This document shows, piece by piece, positions 32,820 through 43,065 of a stretch of DNA of 64,000 nt. The DNA is taken from contig CAKUHB010000011.1 of NCBI GenBank assembly GCA_934655875.1, forward strand, positions 1 to 64,000, given 5' to 3'. Source of the DNA: an uncultured Oscillospiraceae bacterium. Its GTDB lineage: Bacteria > Bacillota > Clostridia > Oscillospirales > Oscillospiraceae. Every line of letters starts with the position of its first letter. Position 1 is the stretch's first letter. Both the position numbers and the translations under genes were made by a program. Below the pieces are notes generated by a model, which worked only from the letters and a program-made list of their open reading frames with translations, ran no database searches and was not told the origin of the DNA.

Positions 32820-33498
32820 GCAGGCTCCTTTCTCTCGCCGCGCGGCGGCGAAGCACCGCAAAGGCGATCACACAGACAAGAATGGAAAACAGCGAACCTG
32901 CCGCGTTGGACAGACCCATCGGCAGAAGCGTCTGCGGGAACAGGCGGGACGCCAGATACGCGCCGGGGATTCGCACCAGAAGGATGGACAGGAAATTGTG
33001 CAGGAACGACAGCTCCGACTTGCCGCAGGCGCAGAAATAGCCGCTGAAGCTGAACTGGACACCGGCAAAGAAGCTGTCCCAGACGTAGCCGCGCAGATAC
33101 TGCCCGCCGGAGACGGCCACTGCCGTGTCCGGCGTGAACAGGGCGACCAGCGGCTCCGCCGCAAACTGGACAGCCGCGACGACGAGCACGTTGAAGCCGC
33201 AGCAGAGCGCGATCGCCCATTGCAGCGTCCGGATCGCGCGCTCCGGCTTGCCCGCGCCGACGGCCTGCGCGATGGAGACGGTCGTGCCCATTGCAAGGCC
33301 CACAAGCATGATGGTCAGCATGTGCATGACCTGCGAGCCGATCGAGACCGCCGTCGTGCTGGCCACGCCCTCGTACTGCCCGATGATGAACAGATCCGCC
33401 ATTCCATAGAGCGTCTGCAAGAGATAGGACAGCAGATACGGCAGCGAGAAGCTGACGACTGTTTTCAAAACGCTTCCGTTTGTCAGATTTTTTTCCAC
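32812..33498 (-). CDS. MATE-type transporter with a large internal deletion
   Basis: 228 residues from a GTG at 33496-33498 with AAGGGG upstream (an ATG at 33528 in frame would add ten residues). Usual MATE proteins have about 440-450 residues and 12 helices. Here a normal N-terminus (NGSVLKTVVSFSLPYLLSYLLQTLYGMADLFIIGQY, helices 1-2) runs to SIAQAVGAGKPERA (residues 76-88). It then continues as the C-terminal third of a MATE protein (QYLRGYVWDSFFAGVQFSFSGYFCACG, FLHNFLSILLVRIPGAYLASRLFP). The duplicate motifs in the two pseudo-symmetric halves could have recombined, dropping about 200 residues in frame. No stop or frameshift is present. Function is doubtful unless it works as a dimer. Confidence 0.75.
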   Translation of the reverse strand: MEKNLTNGSVLKTVVSFSLPYLLSYLLQTLYGMADLFIIGQYEGVASTTAVSIGSQVMHMLTIMLVGLAMGTTVSIAQAVGAGKPERAIRTLQWAIALCCGFNVLVVAAVQFAAEPLVALFTPDTAVAVSGGQYLRGYVWDSFFAGVQFSFSGYFCACGKSELSFLHNFLSILLVRIPGAYLASRLFPQTLLPMGLSNAAGSLFSILVCVIAFAVLRRRAARERSLHG

Positions 33499-33526
33499 AT
33501 GGATACACCCCTTTTGATTTCGCCCC

Positions 33527-33557
33527 ATTATAAACTCTACAACCATTGCAAAGTCAA
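33527..33557 (-). promoter_or_regulatory. MerR-type promoter with a 19-bp spacer and dyad
   Basis: On the minus strand TTGACT (33552-33557) and TATAAT (33527-33532) are separated by 19 bp. An imperfect dyad of the form ACTnTnCAA-nnn-TTGnAnAGT (33534-33554) fills the spacer. This over-long spacer with a central dyad is the hallmark of promoters activated by MerR proteins through DNA untwisting. It would drive the MATE-merR pair. Confidence 0.75.
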
Positions 33558-33599
33558 GCGTGTTTCCAGAAAATCCGGCAAAATTCGTGCAGAATGCCA

Positions 33600-33628
33600 T
33601 TTACTTTTTCCGTATCCCGGCATATAAT
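33600..33628 (+). promoter_or_regulatory. Promoter of the YoaK-like gene
   Basis: TTTACT (33600-33605) and TATAAT (33623-33628) with a 17-bp spacer, divergent from the MATE/merR promoter. Confidence 0.55.
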
Positions 33629-33676
33629 ACTGCGTTGCGGGCATAAAATCGCAAAAAATATTCCCGGAGGTATGTC

Positions 33677-34351
33677 ATGCATCAGAAGCATCTTTTTCAC
33701 GGACAGATGTCGGATACGTTCCGCGCGGCGATCTTCGTCATTCTGTCCGGCGGTTTTCAGGACGCCTATACGTATATCTGCCGCGGGCAGGTCTTTGCCA
33801 ACGCGCAGACCGGCAACATCGTTCTTCTGAGCGCGGCGCTTCTGCGCGGCGAATGGAGCGTGTGTCTGAAATACGTCATCCCGGTCACAGCCTTTATTCT
33901 CGGCACCATGGCAGCCGAGGGCATCCATATGCGCTTCCGCAGCTATGAAAAGTTCCACTGGCGGCAGATGGTGCTGGTGCTCGAAATCGCGTTTCTGCTC
34001 ATTGTCGGCTTCCTGCCGCATTCGCTCGACCCGCTGGCCAACGCGCTGGTCTCGTTTGTCTGCGCGCTACAGGTTCAGACGTTCCACAAGATACGCGGCC
34101 ACGTCTACGCCAGTACCATGTGCATCGGCAATCTCCGCTCGGCGTCGGAAGCGCTGTGCGAATATTTCCACAATCACGACAAGCGGACGCTGCAATCCTC
34201 CCGCACGTACTTCAGCATCATTCTTGTCTTCGCCGCCGGCGCAGGGCTCGGCAGTCTTGTGACCGAGTTCATCGACGCCCGCGCCATCTGGGTCTGCTGC
34301 GTGCTGCTGTTCGTCAGCTTCACCATGATGTTCACCCCGGCAGATCAATAA
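33677..34351 (+). CDS. YoaK family (DUF1275) membrane protein
   Basis: 224 residues with GGAGGTATGTC upstream. Six hydrophobic segments; the family start FRAAIFVILSGGFQDAYTYICRGQVFANAQTGNIVLLSAALL is clear, as are ALVSFVCALQVQTFHKIRGHVYASTMCIGNLRSASEAL and a last helix near the end (WVCCVLLFVSFTMMF). The molecular function of DUF1275 proteins is not established; a transport role is often assumed. It stands alone between two regulated drug-export systems. Confidence 0.85.
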   Translation: MHQKHLFHGQMSDTFRAAIFVILSGGFQDAYTYICRGQVFANAQTGNIVLLSAALLRGEWSVCLKYVIPVTAFILGTMAAEGIHMRFRSYEKFHWRQMVLVLEIAFLLIVGFLPHSLDPLANALVSFVCALQVQTFHKIRGHVYASTMCIGNLRSASEALCEYFHNHDKRTLQSSRTYFSIILVFAAGAGLGSLVTEFIDARAIWVCCVLLFVSFTMMFTPADQ

Positions 34352-34414
34352 AATACAGGCTGCCGCCGCGCGCGGCGTTTCAGAAAAAGTCAGAGAATGT
34401 TCACAAAGCGTTCA

Positions 34415-34460
34415 TTGACTTTTTCTTTTTTCTGCTTATAATTTAGTTCAATATTGAACT
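34415..34460 (+). promoter_or_regulatory. Promoter and MarR-type operator of the ABC exporter operon
   Basis: TTGACT (34415-34420) and TATAAT (34437-34442) with a 16-bp spacer. A perfect 16-bp palindrome AGTTCAATATTGAACT (34445-34460) sits on the transcription start, where a repressor would block polymerase. The first gene encodes a MarR protein. Confidence 0.82.
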
Positions 34461-34483
34461 ATTCGATATTGGAGGTATTGCTT

Positions 34484-34960
34484 ATGTCGGAGCTGACCCT
34501 GACCGCGTCTGCGATGTTCGCCAACGCGGCCAGATTCACGGACGCCTATCACGCCGTCATCGCGCCGCTCTGCGAAAAGACGCAGCTGCCGCCCGCCGCG
34601 GTGGACATCCTGCTGTTTCTTGCGAACAATCCCGGACACGACACGGCTGCGGCCGTCTGCCGTATGCGCGGGCTGAAGCCGGGCATTGTGTCGTTCCACG
34701 TCGACCGGCTGGTGACGGAAGGATATCTTCTGCGGCAGAGCGTGCCGGGCGACCGGCGGAAGACGATGCTCACCTGCACTGAAAAGGCCGCGCCCATCAT
34801 CACGCAGGGCCGCGCATTGCAGCGCGCGTTTGCCGAGCAGCTCACAGGCGGGCTGAGCGAGGAGGATCTGGAGCACTTCCGCCGCTGCATCGCCGTCTTT
34901 GACCGCAATATCGAAAGGATCCGCACGGGAACGTGCAAACGAAGGGAGACACAGCCATGA
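34484..34960 (+). CDS. MarR family transcriptional regulator
   Basis: 158 residues from the ATG at 34484 with GGAGG upstream. The winged helix covers about 30-105 (LPPAAVDILLFLANNPGHDTAAAVC, RGLKPGIVSFHVDRLVTEGYLLRQSVPGDRRKTMLTCTEKA). MarR proteins repress nearby transporter genes until a small ligand binds. It is co-translated with the first ABC gene (ATGA overlap) and most likely binds the palindrome at 34445-34460. Confidence 0.92.
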   Translation: MSELTLTASAMFANAARFTDAYHAVIAPLCEKTQLPPAAVDILLFLANNPGHDTAAAVCRMRGLKPGIVSFHVDRLVTEGYLLRQSVPGDRRKTMLTCTEKAAPIITQGRALQRAFAEQLTGGLSEEDLEHFRRCIAVFDRNIERIRTGTCKRRETQP

Positions 34961-36732
34961 TAAAACTTCTCAAACGCATGCGGAAGCGGGAGGCGCTGAT
35001 GGCGCTCATCTGCGCGCTGCTCGTTGTCGTACAGGTCTACTTTGACCTCAAGCTGCCCGATTATATGACGCAGCTGACCACCCTCATCAAGACGCCCGGC
35101 AGCGAGACGGCCGACGTTCTGTCCGTCGGCGGGCAGATGCTTCTGTGTACGCTGGCCAGCGCCGTGCTTGCCATCGCCTGCGGCTATCTTGCCGCGAAGA
35201 CAGCCTCCGGCTTCAGCTTCGCCGTGCGCGGCGATCTGTTTCATCACGTGATGGACGCCGGAAGCGAGGAGATGCACGCCTTCTCCGTCCCGAGTCTCAT
35301 CACCCGGACCACCAACGATATCACGCAGATCCAGATGATCGTCGCCATGGGCCTGCAAATGCTCATGAAAGCGCCGATCATGGCCGTCTGGGCCGTCATC
35401 AAGATTCTCGGCAAGAGCTGGGAGCTCTCGGTCATCACGGCGGGCTTTGTCGTGGCGCTGTGCACGGTGGTGCTGCTCATCATGACCAGCTGCCTGCCGC
35501 GGTTCCGCAAGGTACAGAAGAAGACGGATGAAATCAACCGCGTCGCACGGGAAAATCTCACCGGCATCAACGTTGTCCACGCCTTCAACGCCGAGGACTA
35601 TCAGAACCGCAAGTTTGACGGCCCAAGCCGCGACATGATGGAGCTGCAAATGAAAAATCAGAAGCTGTTCGCCATTTTGCAGCCCGCCATGGGACTTGGC
35701 ATGAACGGGCTGTCGCTCGCGATCTACTGGGTCGGCGCGGCGCTGGTCGAGCGCATCGCTCTGACCGATCCGGCGGCGCGGCTGACGATGTTCACGAACG
35801 TTCTGGTCTTCAGCACCTACGCGACCTATGTCGTCATGTCGTTCATGATGCTGGTCATGATTTTCATGCTGCTGCCGCAGGCGCAGGTCTCGGCAGAGCG
35901 TATCAACGAGGTTCTCGACACGCAGCCGCACATCCGCGAGGGCCGCGAGACCAGGGGCCGCGAGACCGGCACGGTCGAGTTCCGCGACGTTTCGTTCCGC
36001 TATCCGAACGCTGCCGGCAATGAGCTGGAGCATATCAGCTTCCGCGTCGGCCGCGGCCAGACGCTCGCCGTCATCGGCGCAACCGGCAGCGGCAAGTCGA
36101 CGCTCGTGAGTCTCATCCCGCGCTTTTACGACGCGACGGAGGGCTCCGTGCTGGTCGACGGCGTCGACGTGAAAAACTATACCTTTGACACGCTTTATAA
36201 TAAGCTTGGCTACGTGACGCAGAAGGCCGTTCTGTTCTCCGGCACCGTCCGCGAGAACGTCTTCTTTGGCGAAAGCGCCGTACAGGACACCGATGCATCG
36301 CTCGGCGACGCTCTGCGGCTGTCGCAGGCTGACGAATTTGTCAGCCGCTATCCCGAGGGCGCGGCGCACCCCATCGCCCAGCTGGGCCGGAACGTCTCCG
36401 GCGGGCAGAAGCAGCGACTGTCCATTGCCCGCGCGCTGGCAAGAAAGCCGGAAATCCTCGTATTTGACGATTCGTTCTCCGCGCTGGACTACCGGACGGA
36501 TGCCGCGCTGCGCGAGGGGCTTGCCCGCGAGCTGCCCGACACCACCAAGATTATCGTCGCCCAGCGCATCAGCACCATCCGGCACGCCGATCAGATCCTC
36601 GTGCTTGACCGCGGCGAGCTCGTCGGCCACGGCACGCACGACGAGCTGATGAAGACCTGCCGCGTCTATCAGGAGATCGCGCTGTCGCAGCTGAGCGCGG
36701 AAGAACTTGCAGAAGGAGGAGATTGCAAATGA
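34957..36732 (+). CDS. Multidrug-type ABC exporter, half-transporter A
   Basis: 591 residues from the ATG at 34957. Six membrane helices in residues 1-320 (ABC transporter type 1 fold) precede the ATPase domain with Walker A GATGSGKSTLVSLIPRF, signature NVSGGQKQRLSIARAL and Walker B ILVFDDSFSALDYRTD. Note the Asp-Asp instead of Asp-Glu in Walker B: the catalytic glutamate is replaced by aspartate, giving the degenerate site usual in one half of heterodimeric exporters. Partner of the next gene, with which it overlaps (ATGA). Confidence 0.93.
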   Translation: MIKLLKRMRKREALMALICALLVVVQVYFDLKLPDYMTQLTTLIKTPGSETADVLSVGGQMLLCTLASAVLAIACGYLAAKTASGFSFAVRGDLFHHVMDAGSEEMHAFSVPSLITRTTNDITQIQMIVAMGLQMLMKAPIMAVWAVIKILGKSWELSVITAGFVVALCTVVLLIMTSCLPRFRKVQKKTDEINRVARENLTGINVVHAFNAEDYQNRKFDGPSRDMMELQMKNQKLFAILQPAMGLGMNGLSLAIYWVGAALVERIALTDPAARLTMFTNVLVFSTYATYVVMSFMMLVMIFMLLPQAQVSAERINEVLDTQPHIREGRETRGRETGTVEFRDVSFRYPNAAGNELEHISFRVGRGQTLAVIGATGSGKSTLVSLIPRFYDATEGSVLVDGVDVKNYTFDTLYNKLGYVTQKAVLFSGTVRENVFFGESAVQDTDASLGDALRLSQADEFVSRYPEGAAHPIAQLGRNVSGGQKQRLSIARALARKPEILVFDDSFSALDYRTDAALREGLARELPDTTKIIVAQRISTIRHADQILVLDRGELVGHGTHDELMKTCRVYQEIALSQLSAEELAEGGDCK

Positions 36733-38510
36733 GACCCAATATGCAGCCTGTCCAGAAGACCGATCTGAAGGCCGCGCTCCGGCGGCTGACCGCGTATCTG
36801 CGCAAGAGCCTTGGCATTCTGATTTTTGCGCTCGTCCTCGCGGCGCTCAGTGCCGTGCTGACGATCATCGGCCCCGATCAGGTCGGTAAGATCGCCACGC
36901 TCATGTCCGAGGGACTGATGACCGGCATCGACCTTGCCGCCGTGGCAAAGGTCGGCGTGCTGCTGGCCGTGATCTATGGACTCAGCGCCCTGTTTGGCTT
37001 TGCGCAGCACTATATCATGGCGAACGTCACGCTCAAAATGTCCTACCGGATGCGCGGCGAGCTGTCAGAAAAGATCAACCGTGTACCGCAGAAGTATTTC
37101 AACTTCCATTCGCAGGGCGACATTCTCAGCCGCATTACGAACGACGTTTCCACGCTCCAGCAGGGCCTGACCAACAGCCTGCCGACCATCATTTCGGCCG
37201 CCACGCAGTTTGTCGGGTGCCTCATTATGATGTTCGTGACGGAGTGGCGGCTGGCGCTCGTCTCGCTGGCGATCACGCTCATCGGACTTCTGCTGGTCAT
37301 CCTCATCATGTCCCGCTCGCAGAAATACTTTACTGCCCGGCAGGAAAGCCTCGGCGCGCTGAACGGCTATGTGGAGGAGATGTACTCCGGCCACGCGGTC
37401 GTGCGCATCTCGCGCGCGGGCGAGCCGGTCGGCGAGAAATTTGACCAGCTCAACAGCGCCGTCTATGACGCGAACTGGCGCTCGCAGTTCCTGTCCGGCG
37501 TCATGCAGCCGCTCATGAACGTCATCGGCAATCTGTCCTATGTCGCCGTGTGCGTGCTGGGGTCGATTCTGGCCATTCAGGGCATCATTGACATCGGCGT
37601 CATCGTCTCGTTCATCCTGTATGTGCGCCTGTTCACCTCGCCCCTGACGCAGATCGCGCAGGGCATGACGAACATGCAGACCGCGTCCGCGTCGGCGCAC
37701 CGCATTTTTGACTTTCTCGAGAGTGAAGAGCTGCCCGACGAGAGCGAAAAGACGCCCGCGCCGCAGGCGGTCAAGGGCGCCGTCAGCTTCGAGCATGTCC
37801 GCTTCAGCTATCCCGACGCGCCGGAGAAGATCATCATCAAGGACTTCTCCGCCGAAGTAAAGCCCGGCCAGAAGGTCGCCATCGTCGGCCCGACCGGTGC
37901 GGGTAAGACCACCATGGTCAACCTGCTCATGCGCTTTTACGAGCTCTGCGGCGGCAGCATCCGCATTGACGGCACGCCCGCCAGCGAGCTGCGCCGTGAG
38001 GATGTGCACCGCATGTTCGCCATGGTATTGCAGGACACGTGGCTGTTTGAAGGAACTGTCCGGGAGAATCTGGTCTACAACATGCCGGACGTGACGGACG
38101 AGCAGCTGGAGACGGTCTGCCGCGCCTGCGGGCTTGACAAATTTGTGCATTCCCTGCCGCACGGCTTCGACACCGTCCTGTCCGACAGCTCGTCCATCTC
38201 CGCCGGTCAGAAGCAGCTGCTGACCATCGCCCGCGCCATGCTGCAGGATGCGCCGATGCTCATTCTGGACGAAGCGACCAGCTCCGTCGACACGCGCACG
38301 GAGCTGCTCATCCAGAGAGCCATGGACCGGCTGACCGAGAACCGCACGAGCTTCGTGATCGCCCACCGGCTCTCCACGATCAAAAACGCCGATCTCATCC
38401 TTGTCATGAAGGACGGCGACGTGATCGAGAGCGGCACGCACGAGACGCTCATGCAGAAGGGCGGCTTCTATGCCGGCCTCTACAACAGTCAGTTTGAGTG
38501 TGCCGGATAA
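36729..38510 (+). CDS. Multidrug-type ABC exporter, half-transporter B
   Basis: 593 residues from the ATG at 36729 with GAAGGAGGAGA upstream. Type 1 exporter membrane domain (about 20-330), then Walker A GPTGAGKTTMVNLLMRFYE, signature SISAGQKQLLTIARAML and Walker B MLILDEATSSVDTRTE with the catalytic glutamate intact. Together with the previous gene it forms a heterodimer with one working and one degenerate ATP site, as in BmrCD/TM287-288. Substrate unknown; MarR control suggests a toxic small molecule. Confidence 0.93.
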   Translation: MRPNMQPVQKTDLKAALRRLTAYLRKSLGILIFALVLAALSAVLTIIGPDQVGKIATLMSEGLMTGIDLAAVAKVGVLLAVIYGLSALFGFAQHYIMANVTLKMSYRMRGELSEKINRVPQKYFNFHSQGDILSRITNDVSTLQQGLTNSLPTIISAATQFVGCLIMMFVTEWRLALVSLAITLIGLLLVILIMSRSQKYFTARQESLGALNGYVEEMYSGHAVVRISRAGEPVGEKFDQLNSAVYDANWRSQFLSGVMQPLMNVIGNLSYVAVCVLGSILAIQGIIDIGVIVSFILYVRLFTSPLTQIAQGMTNMQTASASAHRIFDFLESEELPDESEKTPAPQAVKGAVSFEHVRFSYPDAPEKIIIKDFSAEVKPGQKVAIVGPTGAGKTTMVNLLMRFYELCGGSIRIDGTPASELRREDVHRMFAMVLQDTWLFEGTVRENLVYNMPDVTDEQLETVCRACGLDKFVHSLPHGFDTVLSDSSSISAGQKQLLTIARAMLQDAPMLILDEATSSVDTRTELLIQRAMDRLTENRTSFVIAHRLSTIKNADLILVMKDGDVIESGTHETLMQKGGFYAGLYNSQFECAG

Positions 38511-38523
38511 CACCCGAAACCTG

Positions 38524-38565
38524 CTGCCGCACGGTCCCAGAAAACGGGTCGTGCGGCAGTTTTTT
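38524..38565 (+). terminator. Terminator of the MarR/ABC operon
   Basis: The perfect 10-bp stem CTGCCGCACG/CGTGCGGCAG is followed by a run of T residues. Confidence 0.88.
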
Positions 38566-38846
38566 CAGAAAAACGGAAGTTTATGTGAATTTCAATAAAA
38601 ATACAGAGCAATTTGTCCTGATTTTTTCCGGATTGCATCTTGCAAAATCGCGTCAAATCCCGCATGATATAAAAAACCAAAATCCCATGTATAAACGACA
38701 CCTGCCCGCCTGCCGCGCACGTGCCGCGGTTTTTGCCCGCAGCGGCCAGCTTTTCCCGCTGCCGCCGGATTTTATCCCTTCTTCGGATTTTGGCCAGAGA
38801 AAATGCAGGAAAAAACATCTTTCGATTCATTTCCTGCAAATAATCG

Positions 38847-38875
38847 TTGATTTTTCCGCTTTAATCATTTATAGT
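38847..38875 (+). promoter_or_regulatory. Promoter of the oligopeptide importer operon
   Basis: TTGATT (38847-38852) and TATAGT (38870-38875) with a 17-bp spacer, 85 nt before the first gene. The rest of the 38566-38960 gap is AT-richer and holds no credible gene. Confidence 0.6.
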
Positions 38876-38960
38876 AACATAACAGCACAGTATCAAATAC
38901 GGAAAAGGCACTTGTCTTTCTGCAAGCGACAGTTTCCAGTCATTGAAGGTGGGATGAACC

Positions 38961-39890
<930 letters not shown>

Positions 39891-39901
39891 GGAGGCGCAC
39901 C

Positions 39902-40963
39902 ATGAATAAGAAGAAATTATTCAGTCTCCACGTCAACATGGACGACTTTATCCCCGCCACCGACGAGGAAAAGGCCTATATCGTCCAGATGCGCCCCTCG
40001 ACCACGTTCTTCAAGGACGGCGTCAAGCGCCTGTGCAAGAATAAGGTCGCACTCGTCAGCCTGATCGTCGTTCTGATCATCACGCTCTCTGCCATTCTCA
40101 TCCCGGCCTTCTGGCCCTATTCCTATGACCAGCAGCTCGGCGTCCGCCCCGGCAAGCCGGTCGACGCTTCCTACAATAATCTCGCCCCGTTCACCTACGG
40201 CAAAACAGAGCTGGCAAAGATCGAAGCCGGTGAAAAGGTCTTCCCGCACGTCTTCGGCACCGACGCCGCCGGGCGCGACTATTTCATCCGCGTGGTCTAC
40301 GGCACGCGCATTTCCCTCGCCGTCGGCTTCTTTGCGAGCATCATCGTGCTCATCATCGGCATGACGATCGGCTCGATCGCCGGTTACTGCGGCGGCAAGG
40401 TCGACCTCATCATCATGCGGATCGTCGATATCATCTACTCGCTGCCCGATACCCTCATGGTCATCCTGCTGGCGACTGTTCTGAAGGTCGCGCTCGGCGA
40501 CAAGCTGGACGGCACGCCGCTGGCCCGGATCGGCAGCAACATCATAAGCCTGTTCATCGTCTTCGCCGTCCTCTACTGGGTCTCGATGGCGCGGCTCATC
40601 CGCGGCCAGATTCTCTCGTTGCGCGAGCAGGAATACGTGCTGGCTGCACAGGCCACGGGCGCCAAGGGCGGCTGGATCATCACGCGGCACCTTGTCCCCA
40701 ACTGCATGAGCGTCATCTTTATCTCCACTGCTTTGCAGATCCCGAACGCAATCTTTACCGAAAGCTTCCTGTCGTACCTCGGTCTCGGCGTCAACGCGCC
40801 GATGCCGTCGCTCGGCTCTCTTGCTTCCGACGCGCTCAACGGCATCACCTCGTATCCGTACCGCATGGTGATCCCGGCGCTCATCATCTCGCTCATCGTG
40901 CTCTCTTTGAACCTCTTCGGCGATGGTCTGCGCGACGCGTTCGACCCGAAGCTCAACGGTTAA
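39902..40963 (+). CDS. oppC: Oligopeptide ABC transporter permease (OppC/DppC type)
   Basis: 353 residues with AAGGAGGCGCACC upstream. A cytoplasmic N-terminal stretch of about 50 residues leads to helix 1 (VALVSLIVVLIITLSAILIPAFWPYSY). FGTDAAGRDYFIRVVYGTRISLAVG is the OppC hallmark, and the EAA loop reads YVLAAQATGAKGGWIITRHLVPN. It pairs with the OppB protein. Confidence 0.92.
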   Translation: MNKKKLFSLHVNMDDFIPATDEEKAYIVQMRPSTTFFKDGVKRLCKNKVALVSLIVVLIITLSAILIPAFWPYSYDQQLGVRPGKPVDASYNNLAPFTYGKTELAKIEAGEKVFPHVFGTDAAGRDYFIRVVYGTRISLAVGFFASIIVLIIGMTIGSIAGYCGGKVDLIIMRIVDIIYSLPDTLMVILLATVLKVALGDKLDGTPLARIGSNIISLFIVFAVLYWVSMARLIRGQILSLREQEYVLAAQATGAKGGWIITRHLVPNCMSVIFISTALQIPNAIFTESFLSYLGLGVNAPMPSLGSLASDALNGITSYPYRMVIPALIISLIVLSLNLFGDGLRDAFDPKLNG

Positions 40964-40981
40964 GGAAGGAGGAACAGAACA

Positions 40982-42016
40982 ATGTCTTTGCTTGAAGTCC
41001 ATGATCTGCACACTTCCTTCTTCACCGACGCCGGTGAGGTCAAGGCTGTCAACGGCGTGTCGTTCTTCCTCGACAAGGGAAAGGTTCTCGGCATCGTCGG
41101 TGAATCCGGCTCCGGCAAGTCGGTCACGGCCTATTCCATCATGCAGATCCTCGCCTCGACCGGCAAGATCGTCTCCGGCTCCATCAAGCTCGATGGACAG
41201 GAGCTGGTCGGCGCGGGCGAGAGCGTCATGAAGACCGTCCGCGGCAATAGGGTCTCGATCATCTTCCAGGATCCCATGACGTCCCTGAACCCGACCTACA
41301 CCATCGGCCATCAGCTGATGGAGGCCATCACCCTGCACACGAACCGCAACCGCAAGCAGGCGTGGGAGCGTGCCGTCGAAATGCTCCGTCTTGTCAATGT
41401 CAACGAGCCGGAAAAGCGCATGAAGCAGTATCCGTATGAATTTTCCGGCGGCATGCGCCAGCGCGTCATGATCGCCATGGCGCTCGCCTGCGAGCCGGAT
41501 ATCCTGATCGCCGACGAACCGACCACCGCGCTCGACGTCACCATTCAGGCGCAGATCCTCGATCTGATGAAATCCTTACAGCAGGAGCTTGGCATGGCCA
41601 TCATCCTCATCACGCACGATCTTGGCGTTGTGGCGCAGATGTGCGACGAGGTCATCGTCATGTACGCCGGTTCCATCTGCGAGCAGGGCACGGCGGACGA
41701 GATCTTCTACAATCCCCGCCACGAATACACCAAGGGCCTGCTCCGCTCCATTCCGTCGTCGAGCAACATCGGCGAAAAGCTGGAGCCGATCAAGGGCACA
41801 CCGATCGATCTGCTGAACATGCCCGCCGGGTGTCCGTTTGCCCCGCGGTGCGACGCAGCCATGAAGATCTGCCTGCGCGAGCGCGCCGAGCGCATGCGCA
41901 TCAACGACGATCATCTGGCGTCCTGCTGGATGAATGTCAAACTGGGCGTTGAGGACGGCAGCATCGCGCTGTCGGACGCTGAGAATCCGGAACAGAAGGA
42001 CGGTGCCGACGCATGA
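40982..42016 (+). CDS. oppD: Oligopeptide ABC transporter ATP-binding protein (OppD type)
   Basis: 344 residues, GGAAGGAGGAACAGAAC before the ATG. Walker [17 protein letters not shown], signature [16 protein letters not shown], Walker [15 protein letters not shown]. The C-terminal oligopeptide domain contains the cysteine-rich [17 protein letters not shown] to CW segment, which in DppD/OppD-type ATPases binds an iron-sulfur cluster. It overlaps oppF (ATGA). Confidence 0.93.
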   Translation: MSLLEVHDLHTSFFTDAGEVKAVNGVSFFLDKGKVLGIVGESGSGKSVTAYSIMQILASTGKIVSGSIKLDGQELVGAGESVMKTVRGNRVSIIFQDPMTSLNPTYTIGHQLMEAITLHTNRNRKQAWERAVEMLRLVNVNEPEKRMKQYPYEFSGGMRQRVMIAMALACEPDILIADEPTTALDVTIQAQILDLMKSLQQELGMAIILITHDLGVVAQMCDEVIVMYAGSICEQGTADEIFYNPRHEYTKGLLRSIPSSSNIGEKLEPIKGTPIDLLNMPAGCPFAPRCDAAMKICLRERAERMRINDDHLASCWMNVKLGVEDGSIALSDAENPEQKDGADA

Positions 42017-42999
42017 AAAACGAAACTGCTCAGCCGATCATTGAGGTACGCAACCTGAAGGAGTACTTCAACATCAATATGGGCCTTCTGCGCACCAAGC
42101 CCCTGAAGGCCGTCGATAACGTCAGCTTCTCCATCCATCCGGGCGAAACGCTCGGTCTGGTCGGTGAATCCGGCTGCGGCAAGACGACGGTCGGCCGCAC
42201 CATCCTGCACCTCTACAAGCCCACCGCCGGCGAGGTCATCTACAACGGCAAGCCCATCCGCACCAAGGCCGACATTCAGGCCTTCCGCGGCAAGGCGTCC
42301 ATGGTCTTTCAGGATCCGTATTCTTCTCTGAACCCACGTATGACGGTCACCGATATCATCGGCGAGCCGCTGGACGTGCACAAGCTCTATTCCAGCAAGC
42401 AGGAGCGGCAGGACCGCATTCTGGAGCTGATGGGCTATGTCGGCCTGAACTCCGAGCATGCCGCGCGGTACGCGCATGAGTTCTCCGGCGGTCAGCGGCA
42501 GCGCATCGGCATTGCCCGCGCGCTGGCGGTCAATCCGGACTTCATCGTCTGCGACGAGCCGGTCTCCGCGCTGGACGTGTCCATTCAGGCGCAGGTCATC
42601 AACATGTTCGCCGAGCTACAGGAAAAATTCGGCCTGACGTATCTGTTTATCGCCCATGACCTGCTGGTCGTGCGCCATATCTCCGACCGCATCGCCGTCA
42701 TGTACCTCGGCAAGATGGTCGAGCTGGCCGACGCCAGCGAGATCTATGACCATCCCCTGCACCCGTATTCCAAGTCGCTTCTGTCGGCTGTTCCGGTTCC
42801 GGATCCGAAGATCGCGCGTGCGAACAAGCGTATCGTTCTCTCCGGCGATATCCCGAGTCCCCTGAACGCCCCGAGCGGCTGCCCGTTCCGTACCCGCTGC
42901 CCGTATGCGTGCGACAAGTGCGCCGAGAGCATGCCGGAGTTCAAGGAGGTCTCCTCCGGCCACTTCGTCGCCTGCCACCGGGTCGGCGAGATCAATTAA
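42013..42999 (+). CDS. oppF: Oligopeptide ABC transporter ATP-binding protein (OppF type)
   Basis: 328 residues. Walker [19 protein letters not shown], signature [17 protein letters not shown], Walker [17 protein letters not shown], and the terminal [17 protein letters not shown] segment. Forms the ATPase pair with OppD. A small perfect stem ATATGCA/TGCATAT (43018-43033) between this gene and oppA may protect the oppA mRNA. Confidence 0.93.
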   Translation: MKNETAQPIIEVRNLKEYFNINMGLLRTKPLKAVDNVSFSIHPGETLGLVGESGCGKTTVGRTILHLYKPTAGEVIYNGKPIRTKADIQAFRGKASMVFQDPYSSLNPRMTVTDIIGEPLDVHKLYSSKQERQDRILELMGYVGLNSEHAARYAHEFSGGQRQRIGIARALAVNPDFIVCDEPVSALDVSIQAQVINMFAELQEKFGLTYLFIAHDLLVVRHISDRIAVMYLGKMVELADASEIYDHPLHPYSKSLLSAVPVPDPKIARANKRIVLSGDIPSPLNAPSGCPFRTRCPYACDKCAESMPEFKEVSSGHFVACHRVGEIN

Positions 43000-43065
43000 G
43001 GTTCTCTTGTGATCTTCATATGCACCTGCATATTGAGATAAATTTTTGAAAGGATGTATCAAAAA

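Noticed and set aside
34549..36639. 696-codon minus-strand frame opposite the ABC exporter
   Set aside because: Shadow frame; the plus strand has full ABC motifs and coupled starts.
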